From Pseudomonas hygromyciniae (GTDB lineage: Bacteria; Pseudomonadota; Gammaproteobacteria; Pseudomonadales; Pseudomonadaceae), in NCBI RefSeq assembly GCF_016925675.1, contig NZ_CP070506.1, positions 2,416,501 to 2,480,500 on the forward strand: 64,000 nucleotides of DNA, read 5' to 3'. The first letter of the stretch is position 1; the number at the start of each line of letters is the position of its first letter. The notes beneath the pieces were generated by a model. It was not told the DNA's origin and did not search any database. It worked only from the letters and a program-made list of their open reading frames with translations. This document shows positions 8,294 to 16,530 of this stretch, one piece after another. The position numbers and the translations under genes are program-made.

Positions 8294-9597
8294 GTGACTA
8301 CAGCTTCAGCCCCGCCCCGACGCGCCGGGTGGCGATTGTCGGCGGCAACCGCATTCCGTTTGCCCGCTCCAACACGGTATACGCCCACGACAGCAACCAG
8401 GATTTGCTGGTGGCCGCGCTGCAAGGCCTGGTGGACCGCTACAACCTCCACGGCCTGCGCCTGGGCGAGTTCGCTGCCGGCGCGGTGATCAAGCACTCAC
8501 GGGATTTCAACCTGGCCCGCGAGTCGCTGCTGTCCACCACCTTGTCTGCCCAGACCCCGGCCTACGACCTGCAACAAGCCTGCGGCACCGGGCTGGAGGC
8601 GGCGCTGCTGGTGGCCAATAAAATCGCCCTCGGCCAGATTGAGGTGGGCATTGCCGGGGGGGCTGACACCACCTCCGACGCGCCCATCGGTATCAACGAA
8701 TCCCTGCGCCGCACGCTGTTGGCGGCCAACCGCGCCAAGGGCAGCGGCAACAAACTGCGCAGCCTGTTGCAGGTGCGCCCGTCGATGTTTTTCAAGCCGC
8801 TGCTGCCGCGCAATGGCGAGCCGCGTACGGGCTTGTCCATGGGCGAGCACTGCGAAGAAATGGCCAAGCGCTGGCAGATCAAACGCCTGGCCCAGGACGA
8901 ACTGACCCTCAGCAGTCACCAGCGTCTCGACGCGGCCTATAAAAACGGCTTTTTCGACGACCTGATCAGCCCCTATCGCGGCCTGGCTCGGGACAACAAC
9001 CTGCGCGCCGATGCCAGCCTGGAGAAGCTCGCCAGCCTGGCCCCGGCCTACGATCGGCAGAACGGCACTCTCACGGCCGGTAACTCCACCCCCCTGACCG
9101 ATGGCGCTTCGGTGGTGCTCCTAGCCAGTGAGGAGTGGGCCGCCGCCCGCGGCCTGCCGGTGTTGGCGTACCTGCGTACCTGCGTACCGGCGAGACCGCA
9201 GCGGTGAATTTTGTTGACGGCAGCGAAGGCCTGCTGATGGCCCCGGCCTATGCGGTGCCACGCATGCTGGCACGTGAGGGTCTGAGCTTTGCCGATTTTG
9301 ATTTCTTCGAGATCCACGAAGCCTTCGCCGCCCAGGTGCTGTGTACCCTCAAGGCCTGGGAAGATGCCGATTACTGCCGCGAACGCCTCGGGCTGGACGC
9401 GCCGCTGGGCAGCATCGACCGCGCCAAAATGAACGTCAACGGCGGCTCCCTGGGCTGTGGCCATCCGTTCGCCGCCACCGGTGGCCGCCAGTTGGCGGCG
9501 CTGGCCAAAGCCATCCACCAGCGGGGGTGGCGGGCGCGGCTTGATTTCCATCTGTGCCGCCGGCGGCCTGGGCATTACCGCCATCGTTGAAAAGTAG
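8290..9597 (+). pseudogene. Acetyl-CoA C-acyltransferase (FadI-like thiolase), doubly frameshifted
   Basis: The frame opens with RRVAIVGGNRIPFARS and holds the nucleophilic cysteine in QQACGTGLEAA. At 9168-9183 the 8-mer GTACCTGC is present twice in tandem; with one copy the protein reads on as VLAYLRTGETAAVNFVDG, but with two it stops at 9205-9207. The rest continues in the next frame (EIHEAFAAQV, NGGSLGCGHPFAATGGRQ), until a G5 run at 9523-9527, where one G too many shifts it again. With both corrected the protein ends GLGITAIVEK at the TAG 9595-9597, 432 aa, normal for the family. The net insertion is 9 bp, so the last segment returns to the original frame. It is either a decayed gene or carries sequence errors. 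Intact, it would do the thiolytic cleavage step of beta-oxidation. Confidence 0.88.
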
Positions 9598-9627
9598 CCG
9601 TACAAAAACAACAACAAGGAGACTGCC

Positions 9628-11331
9628 ATGAACGCTGTGAGCCAGGAACAAACCGAACGTATCTGGTTGAACGCCTACCTGCCCGGGGTGCCCACGGACA
9701 TCGATGCCGGCATTGAGGATTACCCATCGTTGCGCGAGGTCTTCCTGGAGCACCTGCACAAGTACCGCGACCGTGTGGCCTACGTCAGCATCGGCACCGA
9801 AATGACCTACGCCACCTGGCAGGCCCAGGGCATCGCCTTTGCCGCCTGGCTCCAGGCCCAGGGCGTGCGCAAGGGCGATCGCGTGGCGTTGATGATGCCC
9901 AACTGCTTGCAGTACCCGATCTGTCTGCTGGGCACCATCCTTGCCGGTGCGGTGGTGGTCAACGTCAACCCGTTGTACACCTCCCACGAACTCAAGCACC
10001 TGCTCAAGGACAGCGGCGCCGAGACCGTGGTGATCTTCGAAAACTTCGCCCATACCCTGGAAAAAGTCGTGGCCGGCAGCACGGTCAAGCGTGTGGTCAT
10101 TGCCGCTATCGGCGACCTGCTCGGCACCTTCAAGGGCGCCGCGATGAACTTCATCCTGCGCCGTGTACAGAAGCAAGTGCCGGCCTTCAAGCTGCCGGGC
10201 GCGGTGCGCTTCAACCAGACGCTCAAGCAGGGCCGGGGCCTGACCCATACGCCGGTGCCGTTGGCGCGTGAGGAACTGGCATTCCTGCAATACACCGGCG
10301 GCACCACCGGCGATGCCAAGGGCGTGATGCTCAGTCACCGCAATATCATCGCCAACCTGTTGCAGGCCAAGGCGTGGGTCGGCGATCAACTGGACCAGAA
10401 CCAGCAGGAAACCAACGTCACCCTGTTGCCGCTGTACCACATCTTTTCCCTGACCGTGAATTGCCTGATGTTCATGTGCCTGGGCGGGCGCAACATCCTG
10501 ATCGCCAACCCACGGGATGTGAAACGGGTGCAGATGATCCTGCGCAAGGAGCGCTTCAACGGGATTGCCGGGGTCAACACCCTGTTCAACGGTTTGCTGG
10601 AAAACGCGGAGTTCCGTGCCCGGGACTTTTCCGACCTGCGCCTGGTGATCGCCGGGGGCATGGCCACGCACACGGCGGTGGCCAAGCGCTGGAAAGAAGT
10701 CACCGGCCTGCCGATTATCGAGGGTTACGGCCTGACCGAATGCTCGCCGGTGGTGAGCATCAGCCCCATCGATATCTCGCGCATGCGCGACATGGAATTT
10801 ACCGGCAGCATCGGCGTGCCGTTGCCTTCGACCTGGGTGCGCTTTATCCGCGAGGACGGCGAAGTGGCCGACATCGGCGAGCAGGGCGAACTACAAGTGC
10901 GCGGCCCGCAGGTGATGCAGGGCTACTGGCAACGTCCCAAGGAAACCGCCGAGGTGCTGGATGCCGAGGGCTGGCTGTCGACCGGGGATATCGGGGTGAT
11001 GAATGAGCAGGGCTTTATCCGCCTGGTGGATCGCAAGAAGGACATGATCCTGGTGTCGGGCTTCAACGTGTACCCCAACGAAATCGAAGACGTAGTGGCG
11101 TTGCACCCGGGGGTTGCGGAAGTGGCGGCGATTGGCGTTGAAGATGGGGTGACCGGGGAGAAGGTGAAAATTGTGGTGGTGCGCCGCGATCCGACCTTGA
11201 CCCAGGAGCAACTGTTGGCCCATTGCCGGGAGTACCTGACGGGGTACAAGGTGCCTAAGTTTGTCGAGTTCCGCATCGAGGAATTGCCCAAGACTACCGT
11301 TGGCAAGGTCCTACGCCGAGCCCTGCGCTAA
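9628..11331 (+). CDS. fadD: Long-chain fatty-acid--CoA ligase FadD
   Basis: A 567-aa adenylate-forming enzyme that activates fatty acids to acyl-CoA with ATP, usually at the inner face of the membrane. It shows the AMP-binding P-loop YTGGTTGDAKGVMLSHRN, the adenine motif EGYGLTECSP, the hinge and fatty-acid signature VDRKKDMILVSGFNVYP, and the C-terminal catalytic lysine in PKTTVGKVLRRAL. A good ribosome site (AAGGAG) stands before the ATG at 9628. It is the last gene of the alkane/fatty-acid block, 30 bp after the thiolase. Pseudomonads often carry two FadD paralogues; which one this is cannot be decided here. Confidence 0.93.
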   Translation: MNAVSQEQTERIWLNAYLPGVPTDIDAGIEDYPSLREVFLEHLHKYRDRVAYVSIGTEMTYATWQAQGIAFAAWLQAQGVRKGDRVALMMPNCLQYPICLLGTILAGAVVVNVNPLYTSHELKHLLKDSGAETVVIFENFAHTLEKVVAGSTVKRVVIAAIGDLLGTFKGAAMNFILRRVQKQVPAFKLPGAVRFNQTLKQGRGLTHTPVPLAREELAFLQYTGGTTGDAKGVMLSHRNIIANLLQAKAWVGDQLDQNQQETNVTLLPLYHIFSLTVNCLMFMCLGGRNILIANPRDVKRVQMILRKERFNGIAGVNTLFNGLLENAEFRARDFSDLRLVIAGGMATHTAVAKRWKEVTGLPIIEGYGLTECSPVVSISPIDISRMRDMEFTGSIGVPLPSTWVRFIREDGEVADIGEQGELQVRGPQVMQGYWQRPKETAEVLDAEGWLSTGDIGVMNEQGFIRLVDRKKDMILVSGFNVYPNEIEDVVALHPGVAEVAAIGVEDGVTGEKVKIVVVRRDPTLTQEQLLAHCREYLTGYKVPKFVEFRIEELPKTTVGKVLRRALR

Positions 11332-11366
11332 ATTCTGGGCAAAATATTCTGCATTGCCGAGATCCC

Positions 11367-11450
11367 CTGTGGGAGCGGGCTTGCTCGCGAAAGCGGTGGT
11401 TCAGTCAGAGATGTATTAACTGACCCACCGCTATCGCAGGCAAGCCCCAC
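11367..11450. repeat. REP doublet (REPIN)
   Basis: GTGGGAGCGGGCTTGCTCGC begins one arm and the degenerate inverted arm ends with GCAGGCAAGCCC. The spacer contains the familiar pairing GGTGGTTCAGT / ACTGACCCACC. The element lies between the convergent ends of fadD and the Gfo/Idh/MocA gene. Confidence 0.85.
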
Positions 11451-11453
11451 CTT

Positions 11454-12569
11454 TCAGACTTGGTCCACGTTGACCCACCGCTCTTCCCGCGCCGCCATCC
11501 GAATCGCCGTCGCCAACCGCTCCACCTCCCACGCCGCCTCAAAATCAGTACCCGTCGCGCCTTGCCCGGCCAGCGCCATGATCAATTCCTGCACCTCCAG
11601 GGTCTTCAACTCGTTGTACCCCAACTGATGCCCCGCCGCCGGGCTGAACGCGGCATAGCCGGGCAGGGCGGGGCCGGCCAGTAGACGCTGGAAACTGTCT
11701 GCGCCAGCCCGGCATACCCGCAGTTCATTCAAGCGCTCTTGGTCGAAGGCTAGCGTGCCTTGTGTACCACTGATCTCGAAGCTCAAATGGTTCTTGTAGC
11801 CACGCTTTAGCCAACTACTACTGACGGTCCCGCGCGCGCCGTTGGCAAAGCGCAGCAAGGCATGCACCTGGTCGTCGATCTCGATCGGCCGCCTCTCGCT
11901 ACTGCCAAGGCTGGCAGGTCGTTGACCGTGTACCGTCTGGCTGTCGGCACAAACGTGCGTGACATCCCCCACCAGATACCGCGCCATTGCCAGCAGATGA
12001 CTGCCGAGGTCCGCCAGGGCGCCACCGGCATGCCCAACCTCACAGCGCCATGACCAGGGCGAGGCCGGGTCGGCCATGAAGTCTTCACTGAACTCGCCCT
12101 GGAAACTGATGATCTGCCCCAGTTCGCCCGCTTCAATCATCTGCCGCGCCAGGACGATTATCGGGTTGTGCTGGTAGTTGTAGCCGACCCGCGTCACCAC
12201 TCCAGCCTCATGGGCGGCGCGGCGCATCGTGTCGGCCTGTTCCAGGCTCACGGCCAGGGGCTTTTCGCAATACACCGCCTTGCCCGCCGCCAGTGCGGCC
12301 ATGGCCATGGGGTAGTGCAGGTGATTGGGGGTGGTGATCGCCACCAGGTCCACTTGCGGGTCATCGATCAACTGTTGCCAGTCGCCATGGGCCTTGGCGA
12401 ACCCCCAGGCGCTAGCGCAGCGCTGCGCGCGCTCGGTGTCGGCATCGGCCAAGGCCGCCAGCGTCAGGTCGAAGGGCAAATCAAATACCGTGCGGGCGTT
12501 ATTGAACGCCAGTGCGTGGGCACGGCCCATGAAGCCTGTACCGATCAGGCCGATTCCAAGTGCGCGCAT
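11454..12569 (-). CDS. Gfo/Idh/MocA family NAD(P)-dependent oxidoreductase
   Basis: A 371-aa protein with an N-terminal Rossmann fold (GLIGTGFMGRAHALAF), the family motif AVYCEKPLAV with its conserved lysine at about residue 95, and the C-terminal alpha/beta substrate domain. Members oxidise or reduce sugars, inositol or related polyols. It stands alone here, convergent with fadD, so no pathway partner suggests the substrate. The start is the first ATG of the Rossmann fold (MRALGIGLIG). The upstream gap is A+T rich and probably holds its promoter. Confidence 0.87.
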   Translation of the reverse strand: MRALGIGLIGTGFMGRAHALAFNNARTVFDLPFDLTLAALADADTERAQRCASAWGFAKAHGDWQQLIDDPQVDLVAITTPNHLHYPMAMAALAAGKAVYCEKPLAVSLEQADTMRRAAHEAGVVTRVGYNYQHNPIIVLARQMIEAGELGQIISFQGEFSEDFMADPASPWSWRCEVGHAGGALADLGSHLLAMARYLVGDVTHVCADSQTVHGQRPASLGSSERRPIEIDDQVHALLRFANGARGTVSSSWLKRGYKNHLSFEISGTQGTLAFDQERLNELRVCRAGADSFQRLLAGPALPGYAAFSPAAGHQLGYNELKTLEVQELIMALAGQGATGTDFEAAWEVERLATAIRMAAREERWVNVDQV

Positions 12570-12663
12570 GGCGATGGTCCTTTTGATTGTTATTTTCAGG
12601 AAGGCAATTAATAGAATAAAAATTCACAATCATCAATACGTGGAATATAAATATTATTTGCTT

Positions 12664-12760
12664 GTAGGAGCGAGCTTGCTCGCGAAGGTCGTCAATGATG
12701 ACGCAGGGCTCAAGGCGCCCGAGGTGCTCTGAGGGTTTTCGCGAGCAAGCTCGCTCCTAC
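12664..12760. repeat. REPIN with perfect 23-bp arms
   Basis: A 23-bp arm at 12664-12686 and its exact inverted copy at 12738-12760 (core GAGCGAGCTTGCTCGCG) bracket a 51-bp spacer. The element sits in the 414-bp gap between the divergent Gfo/Idh/MocA and YCF48 genes. The rest of this gap shows an A+T-rich stretch (about 12580-12662) and a short GCCCCT/AGGGGC hairpin near 12887-12907 in the YCF48 leader; no further gene is seen. Confidence 0.9.
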
Positions 12761-12983
12761 AGAGGAATGTACGAAGTCATCATTTCGGCGAATGCGGCTA
12801 TATTCAGCCAGCAGGCAGAAGGCCTTCAGTTAACAAAAGATAACGTAGCGCCGATTGTCAGACGATTCGAAAGCCCGATAGGATGGCCCCTGCTTCCTCA
12901 AGGGGCTCTAGATTGCAGGTTTGCGCACTGCGAACACCCTGGAAGGTGTTACGACCTAACAATAATAAATGGGAGAAAGGTCT

Positions 12984-14039
12984 ATGAGTGAGCCTGTCAT
13001 GGGTGTGGGTTTTTGCCGCCCGCTCGCGTCGCGCAAGTTCGCGGTGCTGGCTACAGCGCTCTCGCTGCTGGGGGCTGTCGCGGTGTCGACGGCTGCCCAG
13101 GCTGCAACCGAAGCCGCAGAACCTGCGGTATTTGCCATTGAATCCCCAAAGGCCGCAAAAGGCCTGATGATCGACGTCGCGCACGCCGGCAAGCGCCTGG
13201 TGGCGGTCGGTGATCGCGGGCATATCCTCTATTCCGATGATCAGGGCGCCACCTGGGTGCAAGCCAAGGTGCCGACCCGGCAGTTGCTCACGGCAGTGTT
13301 TTTCATCGACGACCAACACGGCTGGGCGGTGGGGCATGACGCCAAGATCCTCGCCAGCACCGACGCCGGGGCCACCTGGACTGAGCAGTTCAAAGACCTC
13401 AGCCGTGAGGCGCCGCTGCTGGACGTGCTGTTCAACGACCCCAACCACGGCTTTGCGGTGGGCGCCTACGGTGCGCTGATCGAGACCACCGACGCGGGCA
13501 AGACCTGGACCGATGTCAGCGACCGCCTCGACAACGAAGACCAGTACCACCTCAACGCCATCGCCCAGGTCAAGGACGCGGGCCTGTTTATCGTCGGCGA
13601 GCAGGGCAGCATGTTCCGCTCCAGCGATGAGGGGCAGACCTGGGAAAAACTCGAAGGCCCCTACGAGGGCTCGCTGTTTGGCGTGATTGGCACCGCCCAG
13701 CCCAAGACCCTGCTGGCCTACGGCTTGCGCGGCAATCTTTTCCGCTCCACCGATTTTGGTGACACCTGGAGGCCGGTGGAGCTCAAGGCCGCCCGTGGCA
13801 CCCTGGAATTTGGCCTGTCGGGCGCGACTCTGCTCGACGACGGCACCCTGGTGGTGGTCGGCAACGGTGGCAGCGTGGTGGTCAGCCACGACGATGGCCT
13901 GACGTTCAGCGTATTCAACCGCCCGGACCGTATTTCACTCTCGGCGGTGACGGCGGCGGGCAATGGCGACTTGATTCTGGTGGGGCAGGGTGGCGTACGC
14001 GTCGCCGAGCCCACCGGCGCCGAACGCAAAAAACAATAA
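12984..14039 (+). CDS. YCF48/BNR-repeat beta-propeller protein, exported
   Basis: A 351-aa protein with a long signal peptide (hydrophobic residues about 22-40, AQA cleavage) and a beta-propeller of Asp-box-like repeats: SDDQGATW, STDAGATW, TTDAGKTW, SSDEGQTW, STDFGDTW and SHDDGLTF at intervals of about 40-45 residues. This is the YCF48-related fold, named after photosystem II assembly factors but common in heterotrophs beside MMPL transporters. GGGAGAAAGG at 12971-12980 fixes the ATG at 12984. It is 15 bp from the RND gene, so the pair is an operon; it probably acts as a periplasmic partner of the exporter. Its ligand is unknown. Confidence 0.8.
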   Translation: MSEPVMGVGFCRPLASRKFAVLATALSLLGAVAVSTAAQAATEAAEPAVFAIESPKAAKGLMIDVAHAGKRLVAVGDRGHILYSDDQGATWVQAKVPTRQLLTAVFFIDDQHGWAVGHDAKILASTDAGATWTEQFKDLSREAPLLDVLFNDPNHGFAVGAYGALIETTDAGKTWTDVSDRLDNEDQYHLNAIAQVKDAGLFIVGEQGSMFRSSDEGQTWEKLEGPYEGSLFGVIGTAQPKTLLAYGLRGNLFRSTDFGDTWRPVELKAARGTLEFGLSGATLLDDGTLVVVGNGGSVVVSHDDGLTFSVFNRPDRISLSAVTAAGNGDLILVGQGGVRVAEPTGAERKKQ

Positions 14040-14054
14040 GAAGGCGGGGATAGA

Positions 14055-16430
14055 ATGAGCAGTCATCACAACGATAAAGCGACCTTTCTTGAGCGCCTGA
14101 TCTTCAACAACCGCCCGGCAGTGATCGTGATCTGCTTGCTGGTGAGCATTTTCCTGTTCTGGCAGGCCACCTTGATCCGGCCGTCCACCAGTTTTGAAAA
14201 AATGATCCCGCTGCAGCACCCCTTCATCGAAAAGATGATGGAGCACCGCAACGACCTGGCGAACCTGGGCAACACCGTGCGTATCTCGGTAGAGGCCAAG
14301 GACGGTGACATCTTCTCCAAGGAGTACATGGAGACCCTGCGCCAGATCAACGACGAAGTGTTCTACATCTCCGGCGTCGACCGTTCCGGCCTCAAGTCCC
14401 TGTGGAGCCCCAGCGTTCGCTGGACCGAAGTGACCGAAGAAGGCTTTGCCGGCGGCGAAGTGATCCCGCAGAGCTACAACGGCTCGCCGGAAAGCCTCGA
14501 CCAGTTGCGCAACAACGTGCTCAAGTCCGGTCAGGTCGGGCGCCTGGTGGCCAACGACTTCAAGTCGAGCATCGTCGATATCCCGCTGCTGGAGTCCTAC
14601 CCGGACCCGCAGGACCAGGGCAAGTTGCTGGCCCTGGACTACCAGAAGTTTTCCCATGAACTGGAAGACAAGATCCGCACCAAATTCCAGGAACAGAACC
14701 CCAACGTCCAGATCCATATTGTCGGTTTTGCCAAGAAAGTCGGCGACTTGATCGATGGCCTGATCATGGTGGTGCTGTTCTTCGGCATCGCGTTCGTGAT
14801 CACCCTGGTGCTGCTGCTGTGGTTCACCAACTGCCTGCGCAGTACGGTCGCGGTGCTGATCACGACGCTGGTGGCCGTGGTCTGGCAACTGGGGTTGATG
14901 CACTTTTTCGGGTTCGGCCTGGATCCGTATTCCATGCTGGTGCCGTTCCTGATCTTCGCCATCGGCATTTCCCATGGCGTACAGAAGATCAACGGCATCG
15001 CCCTGCAATCCAGCGAGGCGGACAACGCCCTGACAGCGGCGCGGCGCACGTTCCGGCAACTGTTCCTGCCGGGGATGATCGCGATTCTCGCGGATGCGGT
15101 GGGCTTCATCACTCTGCTGATCATCGATATCGGCGTGATCCGTGAGCTGGCCATCGGCGCCTCCATCGGCGTGGCGGTGATCGTGTTCACCAACCTGATC
15201 CTGCTGCCGGTCGCGATTTCCTACGTGGGCATCAGCAAACGCGCGATCGCCAAGAGCAAAAAAGACGCCAACCGCGACCATCCGTTCTGGCGCCTGTTGT
15301 CGAACTTCGCCAGCCCCAAAGTCGCGCCAATCTCCGTTGCCCTGGCCCTGATCGCCTTCGGTGGCGGCCTGTGGTACAGCCAGAACCTGAAAATCGGCGA
15401 CCTCGACCAGGGCGCTCCGGAACTGCGTCCGGACTCGCGCTACAACAAAGACAACAACTTCATCATCAACAACTACTCCACCAGCTCCGATGTGTTGGTG
15501 GTGATGGTCAAGACCAAGGCTGAAGGCTGCTCGCGCTACGAAGCCATGGCGCCCATCGACCAGTTGATGTGGAAGATGCAGAACACCGAGGGTGTGCAGT
15601 CGGCAATTTCCCTGGTGACTGTGTCCAAGCAGATGATCAAGGGCATGAACGAGGGCAACCTGAAATGGGAAACCCTGTCGCGGAACCCGGATGTGCTGAA
15701 CAACTCCATCGCCCGTGCCGACGGCCTGTACAACAACAATTGCTCCCTGGCGCCGGTGCTGGTGTTCCTCAACGACCACAAGGCCGAAACCCTCGACCGT
15801 GCGGTGCATGCGGTGCAGGACTTCGCCAAGGAGAACAACAAGGAAGGCCTGGAGTTCATCCTCGCCGCCGGTAACGCCGGGATCGAAGCGGCCACCAACG
15901 AGGTGATCAAGGAAGCCGAGCTGACCATCCTGATCCTGGTCTACTTGTGCGTGGCGACCATGTGCATGATCACCTTCCGCTCCTGGGCGGCGACCCTGTG
16001 CATCGTGCTGCCGCTGGTGCTGACCTCGGTGCTGGGTAACGCGCTGATGGCGTTCATGGGCATCGGCGTCAAGGTTGCGACCTTGCCGGTGGTGGCGTTG
16101 GGTGTGGGCATTGGTGTGGACTACGGCATCTATATCTACAGCCGCCTGGAAAGTTTCCTGCGTGCCGGTCTACCGTTGCAGGAAGCCTACTACCAGACGC
16201 TCAAGTCCACCGGTAAAGCCGTATTGTTCACCGGCCTGTGCCTGGCAATCGGTGTGTGCACCTGGATCTTCTCGGCCATCAAGTTCCAGGCCGATATGGG
16301 CCTGATGCTGACCTTCATGCTGCTGTGGAACATGTTTGGCGCCCTGTGGCTGCTGCCGGCACTGGCGCGGTTCTTGATCAAACCCGAGAAACTGGCGGGG
16401 CAGAAGGGCAACTCGTTGTTTGCCCACTGA
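14055..16430 (+). CDS. MMPL/RND family transporter
   Basis: A 791-aa membrane protein. One membrane span lies near residues 17-35, then a periplasmic domain to about 230, a bundle of membrane spans at about 230-390 (a sterol-sensing-like region with VVLFFGIAFVITLVLLLWF), a second periplasmic domain, and a second bundle at about 620-780 including VALGVGIGVDYGIYIYSRLE. The conserved Asp within GVDYGIY is the proton-relay position of RND pumps. Such YCF48-paired members are annotated as lipid or hydrophobic-compound exporters; the substrate here is not evident. The DUF1302 and DUF1329 genes that often sit next to this pair are not in the adjoining sequence. Confidence 0.85.
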   Translation: MSSHHNDKATFLERLIFNNRPAVIVICLLVSIFLFWQATLIRPSTSFEKMIPLQHPFIEKMMEHRNDLANLGNTVRISVEAKDGDIFSKEYMETLRQINDEVFYISGVDRSGLKSLWSPSVRWTEVTEEGFAGGEVIPQSYNGSPESLDQLRNNVLKSGQVGRLVANDFKSSIVDIPLLESYPDPQDQGKLLALDYQKFSHELEDKIRTKFQEQNPNVQIHIVGFAKKVGDLIDGLIMVVLFFGIAFVITLVLLLWFTNCLRSTVAVLITTLVAVVWQLGLMHFFGFGLDPYSMLVPFLIFAIGISHGVQKINGIALQSSEADNALTAARRTFRQLFLPGMIAILADAVGFITLLIIDIGVIRELAIGASIGVAVIVFTNLILLPVAISYVGISKRAIAKSKKDANRDHPFWRLLSNFASPKVAPISVALALIAFGGGLWYSQNLKIGDLDQGAPELRPDSRYNKDNNFIINNYSTSSDVLVVMVKTKAEGCSRYEAMAPIDQLMWKMQNTEGVQSAISLVTVSKQMIKGMNEGNLKWETLSRNPDVLNNSIARADGLYNNNCSLAPVLVFLNDHKAETLDRAVHAVQDFAKENNKEGLEFILAAGNAGIEAATNEVIKEAELTILILVYLCVATMCMITFRSWAATLCIVLPLVLTSVLGNALMAFMGIGVKVATLPVVALGVGIGVDYGIYIYSRLESFLRAGLPLQEAYYQTLKSTGKAVLFTGLCLAIGVCTWIFSAIKFQADMGLMLTFMLLWNMFGALWLLPALARFLIKPEKLAGQKGNSLFAH

Positions 16431-16530
16431 TCAGCAATTGATCGAGTGCGGGGTGTGGCGAGGGAGCTTGTCCCTCACCACTCCCCGCCCTCAACCAGCG
16501 ATAGCGATCAACCTGTAGACGCTGCCAGGG

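Noticed and set aside
13935..15809. A 624-codon - strand frame opposite the MMPL transporter gene
   Set aside because: His/Gln-rich antisense reading of a membrane protein gene; no conserved feature.
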